Below, piece by piece: positions 22,443-33,118 of a stretch of DNA of 64,000 nucleotides. The stretch is taken from NCBI GenBank assembly GCA_945859605.1, contig OX243814.1, positions 37,260,524 through 37,324,523 on the forward strand, in the 5' to 3' direction. The DNA comes from Lumbricus rubellus (taxonomy: Eukaryota; Annelida; Clitellata; Crassiclitellata; Lumbricidae). Below the pieces are notes generated by a model. That model saw nothing but the letters and a program-made list of their open reading frames with translations, searched no databases and was not told where the DNA came from. A program made the position numbers and the translations under genes. Positions within the stretch are counted from its first letter, which is position 1; every line of letters starts with the position of its first letter.

Positions 22443-22449
22443 ACTATTT

Positions 22450-23452
22450 TGTCGTGGTTATATTAAATGATTATCAAATTAAACACTTGCTATGCATGTA
22501 TAATTATTAATTATAGGTAGAAGTTAAGCTAGGCAATTTAATTGGCGAGTTTAGGTAATATGTGTGGCAACATATAAAATATTAATACATAAAACCAATG
22601 ACTGCAGCTAAGCGTAATAACGAGTGGTCAAGATTACCATGACAACAAAGGACGCTAATCCTATTCGTGATTGGTGCAGACTGGAAGCGAATGACGTGAC
22701 GAGTTAAAAATGACGTCAGCGAAGTGGACGTTAAGTTTTTGACTCTCTACAGGTATATCTGGAAATGGTGGTTGTTTCGCTGCGGTGATCAATCCAAAGT
22801 TGTGATTTTCAGAGTAGAGACGAAGGTAATTGAACTGTTCGGACGATCAACCGATAGTTCAAAGTATTGTGCATTAAGTGCAACGCAATTTAAATGAGAA
22901 ATTTGCGTTAGTGCATAATAATCATCGTGTGAAGTGTGAGACACTTGCGAAGAAGACGAACTCTTAGGCAACAGTCTGAAGAGTCGTGTAATTTGAATCG
23001 GCTAGCGAACAGCTGATTCGGCGTGTGAAGTACGAGGGACGTTTGGTCAACTGGAGAGGAGCTGTGAGGTGAATGCGACGATTCATCTTGTGTGCAACTG
23101 ATTCACGGCAAGATACGAGTAAGGCGATTGGTGTGGTTGCTTCCATGACTGCATTTCAACCGTCTGATCAACATTCTTGACTGCGACGATTGGACGACGG
23201 AGAGAGCCGAAGACATTCGAGTTCAAACAACTCGACAGATAAGCGCAAATATAATATTTCCTAAGTAACTCGCCACACTAGGTAAATAGGATTGTTATTT
23301 GTTTGTGCATATGAATGATATTGAATAACTTTATATTATATATATTTCATAAGAACTGGGAGTTTGTTGAATTTGGAAGAATTTCTTGAGTAAGTTAAAC
23401 CCAACCGATTAACCACTAGGATAATAAAGTGCCCTTTTACACGGGATACGAC
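22450..23452 (+). repeat. LTR4, solo, plus orientation
   Basis: A nearly complete LTR that lacks only the final A (it ends ATACGAC). It has no internal region on either side: LTR3 precedes it and LTR5, inverted, follows after 13 bp. Confidence 0.93.
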
Positions 23453-23465
23453 GAGCCCCCATAGT

Positions 23466-24468
23466 TGTCGTATCCCGTGTAAAGGGCACTTTATTATCCT
23501 AGTGGTTAATCGGTTGGGTTTAACTTACTCAAGAAATTCTTCCAAATTCAACAAACTCCCAGTTCTTATGAAATATATATAATATAAAGTTATTCAATAT
23601 CATTCATATGCACAAACAAATAACAATCCTATTTACCTAGTGTGGCGAGTTACTTAGGAAATATTATATTTGCGCTTATCTGTCGAGTTGTTTGAACTCG
23701 AATGTCTTCGGCTCTCTCCGTCGTCCAATCGTCGCAGTCAAGAATGTTGATCAGACGGTTGAAATGCAGTCATGGAAGCAACCACACCAATCGCCTTACT
23801 CGTATCTTGCCGTGAATCAGTTGCACACAAGATGAATCGTCGCATTCACCTCACAGCTCCTCTCCAGTTGACCAAACGTCCCTCGTACTTCACACGCCGA
23901 ATCAGCTGTTCGCTAGCCGATTCAAATTACACGACTCTTCAGACTGTTGCCTAAGAGTTCGTCTTCTTCGCAAGTGTCTCACACTTCACACGATGATTAT
24001 TATGCACTAACGCAAATTTCTCATTTAAATTGCGTTGCACTTAATGCACAATACTTTGAACTATCGGTTGATCGTCCGAACAGTTCAATTACCTTCGTCT
24101 CTACTCTGAAAATCACAACTTTGGATTGATCACCGCAGCGAAACAACCACCATTTCCAGATATACCTGTAGAGAGTCAAAAACTTAACGTCCACTTCGCT
24201 GACGTCATTTTTAACTCGTCACGTCATTCGCTTCCAGTTTGCACCAATCACGAATAGGATTAGCGTCCTTTGTTGTCATGGTAATCTTGACCACTCGTTA
24301 TTACGCTTAGCTGCAGTCATTGGTTTTATGTATTAATATTTTATATGTTGCCACACATATTACCTAAACTCGCCAATTAAATTGCCTAGCTTAACTTCTA
24401 CCTATAATTAATAATTATACATGCATAGCAAGTGTTTAATTTGATAATCATTTAATATAACCACGACA
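23466..24468 (-). repeat. LTR5, solo, minus orientation
   Basis: 1,003 bp. On its U5 side it keeps CCCCATAGT, that is part of the primer-binding site plus the ACTA spacer, showing that it was once attached to a leader. On its U3 side only AAT separates it from LTR6. Confidence 0.93.
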
Positions 24469-24471
24469 AAT

Positions 24472-25477
24472 TGTCGTATCCCGTGTAAAAGGGCACTTTA
24501 TTATCCTAGTGGTTAATCGGTTGGGTTTAACTTACTCAAGAAATTCTTCCAAATTCAACAAACTCCCTGTTCTTATGAAATATATATAATATAAAGTTAT
24601 TCAATATCATTCATATGCACAAACAAATAACAATCCTATTTACCTAGTGTGGCGAGTTACTTAGGAAATATTATATTTGCGCTTATCTGTCGAGTTGTAT
24701 GAAACTCGAATGTCTTCGGCTCTCTCCGTCGTCCGATTCTTCGCAGTCAAGAATGTTGATCAGACGGTTGAAATGCAGTCATGGAAGCAACCACACCAAT
24801 CGCCTTACTCGTATCTTGCCGTGAATCAGTTGCACACAAGATGAATCGTCGCATTCACCTCACAGCTCTTCTCCAGTTGACCAAACGTCCCTCGTACTTC
24901 ACACGCCGAATCAGCTGTTCGCTAGCCGATTCAAATTACACGACTCTTCAGACTGTTGCCTAAGAGTTCGTCTTCTTCGCAAGTGTCTCACACTTCACAC
25001 GATGATTATTATGCACTAACGCAAATTTCTCATTTAAATTGCGTTGCACTTAATGCACAATACTTTGAACTATCGGTTGATCGTCCGAACAGTTCAATTA
25101 CCTTCGTCTCTACTCTGGAAATCACAACTTTGGATTGATCACCGCAGCGAATCAACCACCATTTCCAGATATACCTGTAGAGAGTCAAAAACTTAACGTC
25201 CACTTCGCTGACGTCATTTTTAACTCGTCACGTCATTCGCCTCCAGTTTGCACCAATCACGAATAGGATTAGCGTCCTTTGTTGTCATGGTAATCTTGAC
25301 CACTCGTTATTACGCTTAGCTGCAGTCATTGGTTTTATGTATTAATATTTTATATGTTGCCACACATATTACCTAAACTCGCCAATTAAATTGCCTAGCT
25401 TAACTTCTACTTATAATTAATAATTATACATGCATAGCAAGTGTTTAATTTGATAATCATTTAATATAACCACGACA
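24472..25477 (-). repeat. LTR6, 3' LTR of E3
   Basis: 1,006 bp. I saw no difference from the 5' LTR of E3 (30794-31799) in the stretches compared, including several private markers (CTCCCTGTTC, GATTCTTCGCAG, CGCCTCCAG). That is the expected sign of a recent copy. Confidence 0.95.
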
Positions 25478-25481
25478 AATA

Positions 25482-25491
25482 CCCTTTCTTC
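25482..25491 (-). promoter_or_regulatory. polypurine tract of E3
   Basis: The complement reads GAAGAAAGGG, followed by TATT and the 3' LTR. It marks the expected start of plus-strand DNA, so linear cDNA would begin TATT-TGTCG. Confidence 0.75.
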
Positions 25492-25640
25492 AAAAGTCTG
25501 TACACAGGCTTTATCAACTTATCTAATTATCAAATTACAATAACTGCTTATGCCTATGCTTATACTACTTTACACAACATCACAACCTAACACAACTACT
25601 TCTTATCTACCTATAGTATCACCATTGATTTACTTAAATC

Positions 25641-28600
25641 TTAGGTCAATCCTCTACTTAAATAATCGGACATTACATTATTACATCCCTTAATGTAACG
25701 TATTGTAAAACAATAATTTTGAAGGGCGAGGCTCCACCTCATGACTCTTGCATTCTTCATCCTCCCTTCTTTCATATACTGTAGTCCACAATGGTCAGTC
25801 TCGATCACAAACTCTCTTCCACACAAATATCGATCAAATCTACTGATTCCCCACATTATGGCTAAACATTCTCTTTCCTCAACTGAATATCGCATCTCTC
25901 TTTCCAACAATTTTCTACTCGCATATGCAATCGGGTGGTTTATTCCTTCATACTGCTGAATAAGAACACAACCTATCCCTTTTCCTGATGCATCTGTCTG
26001 TATTATAAATTCTTTCTCCAAGTCTGGTAACCTAAGGATTGGTGTCTTAGCTAGTGCTTCTTTCAACTGCTTAAAACTTTCACCTAACTCTTGGTTCCAT
26101 TCAATATTGTTAGGAGCTAACTTTTTAGTCAAGTCACTCAACGGTGCCATCAATTCTGCACAATGTGGAATAAACTTTCGATAGTAATTTATCGCTCCTA
26201 AAAAGCTTCTCACTTGCTTCTTCGTCTTAGGCTGTGGCATTTCCACAATCTTGTCAATAGATTCTCCCTTAGGGCTTATATCGTCGTTGTTCAATGTATG
26301 GCCTAGGAAATCTATCTTGCCATATCCTAGTGAACATTTCTTCGGTTTCAATGTCAAATGAGCTTTTCTCACTCTTGTGAAAAACTCTCTTAACGTCTTC
26401 ATGTGTTCGTTCCATCCTTTCGTATGAGCAAGAATATCGTCGACATAACTTTCTAGATTTTCAGTTCCATGTAATATTTTCCGTATCAAGCGATTATAAC
26501 TGGATGCGCTATTGACTAGTCCAAATGGTAACACATTGAACTTATATAATCCGCTTGCACAGATGAATGTGGTTAAGTCTTTTGATTCTTCGCTCATTGG
26601 TATCTGCCAATACCCTTTACAGAAATCGAACTTGCTATAGATTTTACTTCCACTGAGTTTATTGAAAATATCCTCATTCGACATCATCGGTTCTGGATCG
26701 AATACTGTCACTTTGTTGAGTTGTTTATAATTACAGCAAAGTCTGTTACTTCCATCTGACTTTTTAACAACTACAAGCGGCGCTGCATACGCTGCTTCCG
26801 ATCTTTCTATAATTCCATTATCTAGCATCGTCTCTAATTCTTTGTTTATCTCCGCTTGAAGATGATATGGCGTTGGATAAGCTCGTAACCGAATTGGCTC
26901 ATCACTCGTCAGATGAATCTCATGCTTTACCATATCTGTCCTTCCTGGCTTATCACTGAATATGTCCTCATGTTCTCTCAGTAGTTCCCTTAATTCTCTT
27001 TTCTGTTTTTCCGTCAATTTAGGATTGATATCCACATCTTTGTAAGTCTCCGTTTGTTTACTTACATATAAGCTCAATATCTCTTCTTCTTCATCTTCAC
27101 CATCTTTACCATCATGTACTATCGCCGATATGTATGCTGACGTTTCTACATCATTACCTTCTCCATTTCTCTCGTAGTACTTCTTTAGTATATTGATGTG
27201 ATATGTTTTGAGTTTTCCACCATCAATTTCCACCTTGTAATCATAATCTCCTATTTTGCCTCTGACCACAAATGGTCCTTGCCATTTTACAAGCATCTTA
27301 TTGTTACAACTGGGTAACAGTAATAAAACTTTATCTCCTATCTTCAACTCTCTGTAACGTGCTTTCTTATCATAATACTTCTTGTTCTTTTCATTTGCTT
27401 TATGTATGGCCTTCTGTGCCATATCACATGTTTCTTCTATTCTTTCTCTCAAATCGGTCATGTATGTATAAACATCTTTTACTTCATCTTCCACTTTCTC
27501 ATTTGTCCAGAGTTCCTTCAATATCTGTATTGGTCCTCTGCATGACCTTCCAAAAATTAATTCAAAGGGTGTGAACCCATGACTTTCGTGTACAGTGTCT
27601 CGTAACGCGAACAATAATGGTGCTAAGAACCTGTCCCATTCCTTGACCTGTTCTCCTATTAGCTTCCTCAACGTTGCTTTTATTGTTCCGTTAAGTCTCT
27701 CCACACATCCATTTCCCATAGCATGGTAAGGACTAGTGAAAGTGTGCTTGATCAACAACATCTTGTTAACATCAGCCATCAGTTCTGAAGTGAATTGGCT
27801 CCCTCTGTCAGTATGGATTTTCTGAGGAACACCCATGCGACAATAAAAATTGAACAAGGCTTCCGCCACCTCCTCTGTAGTTATTCCTTTCAGTGGAATC
27901 GCTTCTGGGTATCTGGTACTCAAATCCACTATCGTTAATATATAGCGATAACCTCTTGATGACATAGGTTCTATCACTCCGATAATGTCTACACAGACAT
28001 GTTTGAATGGTACATCCAGTACCGGAAGATGTCCCATCGGTGCTCTGTGGCTCACCTTTTTATCCACCGACTTTTGGCATACATCACAACTCAGGACATA
28101 CCTTTTAATTTCTTGTCCTATCGATGGCCAATAAAATTCATTCACAATTTTATCATGGGTCTTCTTCATACCCAAATGTGCTGACAATAGCGAGTTATGG
28201 GCCACGGCTAATACTTTACCTCTAAGTTCCTTCGGGACCATTAACTGCCACTTCGCATCATCTTCCGTTGTCTCCATGAATCTCCTATACAAAAATCCGT
28301 TCTTCTTCACATAAAGAACTTTCTCTGTTACACTGTCATCACCACTCCAATCAATTGCTTTATCCCAAAACTTCTTCAAAGTCTCATCTTTGCTTTGTAA
28401 CTCTTTAATTTCTTTTGTTGATACATTTAAATCCGGCATCTCAGTAACTTTCAACTGTTTGTATTTTGTTACTTTCTTTGATTCCGCTCTGGTTTCAACT
28501 GCTGCTGTCGTTTGGCACACATCATTCTCGATGACGTCATCCGTTACATCATCATTTAATTCACTTGTGATTTCACTCGCAAAATGAACTTTCTTTTTGT

Positions 28601-30473
28601 CACTTTGTCCTTGTGACTCAACACTTAAAGATTTCTGAATCTTTTTCAATCTATCCTCTCTATTCTCGTTATCATCTGTATCACTCCGATCACAGTTTAT
28701 CATGTTATCTGTAGTTTCTTTCACTACCAGATATTTTAGTCCCTTCATCCTACCGATAATTACTGGTTTCACCGGTTCTTCCATCACCATTGCTTCAACG
28801 TTTCCTGTAAAATACTCACTTTCAATATTAACCTTTGCTGTCGGAAAATTTCTCAATGTCCCATCGATTAATATGCATTGGGCTTCTCTTCCTGTGAAAT
28901 CAACATCATTTACCAGTGATCTCTTGACAATACATGTGCTTGACCCAGAGTCATATAGACAACTGGCATTCACACCGTTCACCTTTAGCTGACCTTCATT
29001 TTTATTCTCAAGGTCATCGCCATCATCTCTCCGATCAGTAACCATTGTACTTGCTGCCAACTGTATCGGTAATTCCTTCTTACGTTCTTCCTCTTTTTCA
29101 ACTTCATTTAGTTTCAACTCTTCATTTGCTTGCGCTATCTTGTACGCCCTATTCTCATATACTTGTATAGCCGCCGCAGTATGTTTAACAACTCCTTTTT
29201 GTTTGTGTGAACAATCATATGACTTGTGTCCGGTTCGGCCACATGAGAAACAAGTTATCTTATGTTCAGCCGCCTGTTCTCTTTCTCTACTAAATCCTCT
29301 ATTCATACTTCCATTATGATTCGTCTCCCTGTTCTGTTTCATGTCTCCTCGTCCTCTATTTATATTTCCATTAAACCTCTCTCTTGATTTATCGTCGAAC
29401 GGTTTCACATTCGGCCTTTCGTTACTGAATTTCACTGGAGGCCTTAGATTACTTTCTGTGTATTTATATCCGTGCGCCTCGATATAAGACTCGGCACAGT
29501 TTAATGTGTCCTCTAGACTCATCTTGCCTCTTTCTTTGAGGAACATCTTAAGTTCATTGCTACACGTAAGGTAGAACTGATCTCTTAATAATAAGTTCTC
29601 CATTCCTTCGTAGGTTTTCTCGAATCCAGCTTGGAGTAGCCACTGCTGCATATATCTCCTCAATCTATGCACAAAATCTGTAGGTGTTTCACCTGACTCC
29701 ATTTTACTCATCTTGAATTTGTTACGATATCCACCCTCTGTTAATTGAAACCTTTTTAACAGATGTCTTTTCAAACACTCGTAATCTTGTGTCTCCTCAG
29801 ATGACATTCTTTGATATACCTCTAAGGCTTTTCCTTCGAGATGCTTGGCTAGCATCAGAGACCAATTCTCTGTTGCTATCTCGTATGCCGTGCATGTCCT
29901 TTCAAATCTTAATAAATATGCATCCAAGCAATCTTTATTCTCATTGAATATAGGGAATTTTATATCTTTCATTCCTCTGTTATGGTTACTGTTTCCTTGA
30001 TATGAACCATCACCAACCATTGTGAATGTGGCCTCACCACGATTCTGATTATTCCGAGAATCAATTTCTCTCATCCTCAATTCACACTCAAGCTTCTTGA
30101 CCTCAAGATCCATTTCTCTCCTAGCTTGACATTCGGCCGCTTCACGAACTAATCTCGCATCATTCGATTCTCGTTCCAGTCTGGCGTCATTCGCACGACT
30201 TTCCCGTTCTCGCTCAAGCCTAGCATCAGCTATTCTTGCTAACTCTAATTCTTGTGCTCTGGCTGCTTGTGCCTCTTCTCGTGCTCTGGCTGCTTGTGCC
30301 TCTTCTTGTGCTCTGGCTGCCTCTTCTTTAAGCTTTCGATCTTCTCGTTCACGCAGTCTGTCGTCTCTTGCTTCCTGCTGTCTATCACGCACAAACGTTT
30401 TCAAGTCATCACCTTCCATTCCCATCTCTTTAGCGAGTTTAACCCACTGTTCATGTTCTCCAAGTGACGACAT
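25641..30473 (-). CDS. E3 Gag-protease-integrase-RT-RNase H polyprotein (reference copy)
   Basis: 1,610 residues. Residues 1-145 form a charged Glu/Arg/Ala coiled coil with EEAQAARAR repeats; Gag is about 165-360. The zinc knuckle is C408-C411-H416-C421; the protease active site is D508-S-G. The integrase HHCC finger is H759, H766, C796, C799; the DDE core is D829, D889 and E925 with 35 residues between the last two; the GPF module is at 1066-1068. RT is about 1190-1390 with motif A D1283 and Y1343-V-D-D. RNase H has D1494, E1535, D1560 and D1603. The protein should be made as one precursor and cut by its own protease in cytoplasmic particles that copy the RNA and deliver cDNA to the nucleus. 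Integrase ahead of RT is a copia-like order, but GPF, HHCC and the RT sequence are gypsy-like, as in the Gmr1-like group. No stop or frameshift separates Gag and Pol. Confidence 0.95.
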   Translation of the reverse strand: MSSLGEHEQWVKLAKEMGMEGDDLKTFVRDRQQEARDDRLREREDRKLKEEAARAQEEAQAARAREEAQAARAQELELARIADARLERERESRANDARLERESNDARLVREAAECQARREMDLEVKKLECELRMREIDSRNNQNRGEATFTMVGDGSYQGNSNHNRGMKDIKFPIFNENKDCLDAYLLRFERTCTAYEIATENWSLMLAKHLEGKALEVYQRMSSEETQDYECLKRHLLKRFQLTEGGYRNKFKMSKMESGETPTDFVHRLRRYMQQWLLQAGFEKTYEGMENLLLRDQFYLTCSNELKMFLKERGKMSLEDTLNCAESYIEAHGYKYTESNLRPPVKFSNERPNVKPFDDKSRERFNGNINRGRGDMKQNRETNHNGSMNRGFSREREQAAEHKITCFSCGRTGHKSYDCSHKQKGVVKHTAAAIQVYENRAYKIAQANEELKLNEVEKEEERKKELPIQLAASTMVTDRRDDGDDLENKNEGQLKVNGVNASCLYDSGSSTCIVKRSLVNDVDFTGREAQCILIDGTLRNFPTAKVNIESEYFTGNVEAMVMEEPVKPVIIGRMKGLKYLVVKETTDNMINCDRSDTDDNENREDRLKKIQKSLSVESQGQSDKKKVHFASEITSELNDDVTDDVIENDVCQTTAAVETRAESKKVTKYKQLKVTEMPDLNVSTKEIKELQSKDETLKKFWDKAIDWSGDDSVTEKVLYVKKNGFLYRRFMETTEDDAKWQLMVPKELRGKVLAVAHNSLLSAHLGMKKTHDKIVNEFYWPSIGQEIKRYVLSCDVCQKSVDKKVSHRAPMGHLPVLDVPFKHVCVDIIGVIEPMSSRGYRYILTIVDLSTRYPEAIPLKGITTEEVAEALFNFYCRMGVPQKIHTDRGSQFTSELMADVNKMLLIKHTFTSPYHAMGNGCVERLNGTIKATLRKLIGEQVKEWDRFLAPLLFALRDTVHESHGFTPFELIFGRSCRGPIQILKELWTNEKVEDEVKDVYTYMTDLRERIEETCDMAQKAIHKANEKNKKYYDKKARYRELKIGDKVLLLLPSCNNKMLVKWQGPFVVRGKIGDYDYKVEIDGGKLKTYHINILKKYYERNGEGNDVETSAYISAIVHDGKDGEDEEEEILSLYVSKQTETYKDVDINPKLTEKQKRELRELLREHEDIFSDKPGRTDMVKHEIHLTSDEPIRLRAYPTPYHLQAEINKELETMLDNGIIERSEAAYAAPLVVVKKSDGSNRLCCNYKQLNKVTVFDPEPMMSNEDIFNKLSGSKIYSKFDFCKGYWQIPMSEESKDLTTFICASGLYKFNVLPFGLVNSASSYNRLIRKILHGTENLESYVDDILAHTKGWNEHMKTLREFFTRVRKAHLTLKPKKCSLGYGKIDFLGHTLNNDDISPKGESIDKIVEMPQPKTKKQVRSFLGAINYYRKFIPHCAELMAPLSDLTKKLAPNNIEWNQELGESFKQLKEALAKTPILRLPDLEKEFIIQTDASGKGIGCVLIQQYEGINHPIAYASRKLLEREMRYSVEERECLAIMWGISRFDRYLCGREFVIETDHCGLQYMKEGRMKNARVMRWSLALQNYCFTIRYIKGCNNVMSDYLSRGLT

Positions 30474-30771
30474 AGTCTACTTACTTGTTTACTCAGTTAA
30501 CAAGTATTTCCAATAGCTTTCGCTATACAAGAATTAAATTCTTCCAAAAGATAATCTTAAATAAGATTAATAAAATGTTCCCTCTTGAAATGCGTACTCT
30601 ATGGTTACGCGAGGTTAATCGTACTAAACAATTCGCATCGAGTAAACGCTTATTAATAAAGTCGTTCTTTCGCAATCGCAAAAGCGATAACTTTAAAACT
30701 ATACATTTTCAATACTTGAGATTATTGTTCGTTGATATTTCGAGTGTTAGTTAAAATCCAGTTTTAATATT
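30474..30771 (-). promoter_or_regulatory. E3 5' leader with serial hairpins
   Basis: About 300 nt between primer-binding site and ATG. It contains the same series of short perfect hairpins described for E9 (52939-53136). Here the AATCTT/AAGATT hairpin has loop ATTT where E9 has GTTT, while the stem is kept. No gene is seen in it; a small antisense open frame (from 30574) is probably accidental. Confidence 0.5.
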
Positions 30772-30789
30772 CCGGAACGTAGGACCCCA
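30772..30789 (-). promoter_or_regulatory. primer-binding site of E3
   Basis: The complement reads TGGGGTCCTACGTTCCGG, beginning with the TGG expected to pair with a tRNA CCA end, and lies four bases (ACTA) inside the 5' LTR. I could not match it to a particular tRNA. Confidence 0.6.
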
Positions 30790-30793
30790 TAGT

Positions 30794-31799
30794 TGTCGTA
30801 TCCCGTGTAAAAGGGCACTTTATTATCCTAGTGGTTAATCGGTTGGGTTTAACTTACTCAAGAAATTCTTCCAAATTCAACAAACTCCCTGTTCTTATGA
30901 AATATATATAATATAAAGTTATTCAATATCATTCATATGCACAAACAAATAACAATCCTATTTACCTAGTGTGGCGAGTTACTTAGGAAATATTATATTT
31001 GCGCTTATCTGTCGAGTTGTATGAAACTCGAATGTCTTCGGCTCTCTCCGTCGTCCGATTCTTCGCAGTCAAGAATGTTGATCAGACGGTTGAAATGCAG
31101 TCATGGAAGCAACCACACCAATCGCCTTACTCGTATCTTGCCGTGAATCAGTTGCACACAAGATGAATCGTCGCATTCACCTCACAGCTCTTCTCCAGTT
31201 GACCAAACGTCCCTCGTACTTCACACGCCGAATCAGCTGTTCGCTAGCCGATTCAAATTACACGACTCTTCAGACTGTTGCCTAAGAGTTCGTCTTCTTC
31301 GCAAGTGTCTCACACTTCACACGATGATTATTATGCACTAACGCAAATTTCTCATTTAAATTGCGTTGCACTTAATGCACAATACTTTGAACTATCGGTT
31401 GATCGTCCGAACAGTTCAATTACCTTCGTCTCTACTCTGGAAATCACAACTTTGGATTGATCACCGCAGCGAATCAACCACCATTTCCAGATATACCTGT
31501 AGAGAGTCAAAAACTTAACGTCCACTTCGCTGACGTCATTTTTAACTCGTCACGTCATTCGCCTCCAGTTTGCACCAATCACGAATAGGATTAGCGTCCT
31601 TTGTTGTCATGGTAATCTTGACCACTCGTTATTACGCTTAGCTGCAGTCATTGGTTTTATGTATTAATATTTTATATGTTGCCACACATATTACCTAAAC
31701 TCGCCAATTAAATTGCCTAGCTTAACTTCTACTTATAATTAATAATTATACATGCATAGCAAGTGTTTAATTTGATAATCATTTAATATAACCACGACA
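30794..31799 (-). repeat. LTR7, 5' LTR of E3
   Basis: 1,006 bp, the transcription start side of E3. Its outer (U3) end is separated from LTR8, which points the other way, by AATT only. Confidence 0.95.
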
Positions 31800-31803
31800 A
31801 ATT

Positions 31804-32806
31804 TGTCGTGGTTATATTAAATGATTATCAAATTAAACACTTGCTATGCATGTATAATTATTAATTATAGGTAGAAGTTAAGCTAGGCAATTTAATTGGC
31901 GAGTTTAGGTAATATGTGTGGCAACATATAAAATATTAATACATAAAACCAATGACTGCAGCTAAGCGTAATAACGAGTGGTCAAGGTCACCATGACAAC
32001 AAAGGATGCTAAGCCTATTCGTGATTGGTGCAAACTGGAAGCGAATGACGTGACGAGTTAAAAATGACGTCAGCAAAGTGGACGTTGAGTTTTTGACTCT
32101 CTACAGGTATATCTGGAAATGGTGGTTGTTTCGCTGCGGTGATCAATCCAAAGTTGTGATTTTCAGAGTAGAGACGAAGGTAATTGAACTGTTCGGACGG
32201 TCAACCGATAGTTCAAAGTATTGTGCATTAAGTGCAACGCAATTTAAATGAGAAATTTGTGTTAGTGCATAATAATCATCGTGTGAAGTGTGAGACACTT
32301 GCGAAGAAGACGAACTCTTAGGCAACAGTCTGAAGAGTCGTGTAATTTGAATCGGCTAGCGAACAGCTGATTCGGCGTGAGAAGTACGAGGGACGTTTGG
32401 TCAACTGGAGAGGAGCTGTGAGGTGAATGCGACGATTCATCTTGTGTGCAACTGATTCACGGCAAGATACGAGTAAGGCGATTGGTGTGGTTGCTTCCAT
32501 GACTGCATTTCAACCGTCTGATCAACATTCTTGACTGCGACGATTGGATGACGGAGAGAGCCGAAGACATTCGAGTTCAAACAACTCGACAGATAAGCGC
32601 AAATATAATATTTCCTAAGTAACTCGCCACACTAGGTAAATAGGATTGTTATTTGTTTGTGCATATGAATGATATTGAATAACTTTATATTATATATATT
32701 TCATAAGAACTGGGAGTTTGTTGAATTTGGAAGAATTTCTTGAGTAAGTTAAACCCAACCGATTAACCACTAGGATAATAAAGTGCCCTTTACACGGGAT
32801 ACGACA
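31804..32806 (+). repeat. LTR8, 5' LTR of E4
   Basis: 1,003 bp, a diverged type with markers such as GGTCAAGGTCACCATGAC and GGATGCTAAGCC. LTR10 of E5 shares several of these markers. Confidence 0.95.
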
Positions 32807-33118
32807 ACTATGGGGTCCTACGTTCCGGAATATTAAAACTGGATTTTAAACTAACACTCGAAATATCAACGAACAATAATCTCAAGTATTGAAAATGTAT
32901 AGTTTTAAAGTTATCGCTTTTGCGATTGCGAAAGAACGACTTTATTGATAAGCGTTTACTCGATGCGATTTGTTTAACCTCGCGTAACCATAGAGTACGC
33001 ATTTCAAGAGGGAACATTTTATTAATCTTGTTCAAGATTATCTTTTGAAGAATTTAATTCTTGTATAGCGAAAGCTATTGGGAAATACTTGTTAACTGAG
33101 TAAACAAGTAAGTAGACC

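Larger units (their letters stand above)
24472..31799 (-). mobile_element. E3: complete autonomous Gmr1-like LTR retrotransposon
   Basis: A 7,328-bp copy with both LTRs, polypurine tract, primer-binding site, leader and an intact single ORF, so it is the best candidate for an active element. No target-site duplication is evident: the flanks read AAT on the left and AATT on the right, and both neighbours are LTRs of the same family. It is the likely source of RT and integrase for the derivative copies E4 and E9. Confidence 0.95.

Noticed and set aside
25641..30473. Classification as Ty1/copia because integrase precedes RT
   Set aside because: The GPF module, RT motifs and protease-finger layout are gypsy-like; the order alone matches the Gmr1-like group.
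30574..30754. 60-codon antisense frame in the retrotransposon leader (MFPLEMRTLW...)
   Set aside because: Broken or altered in other leaders (for example by the deletion near 46041 and changes in E1), so it is not kept as a protein.
24466..31805. Target-site duplication around E3
   Set aside because: Flanks AAT and AATT overlap by chance with the U3 spacer of neighbouring LTRs; no independent host target is visible.
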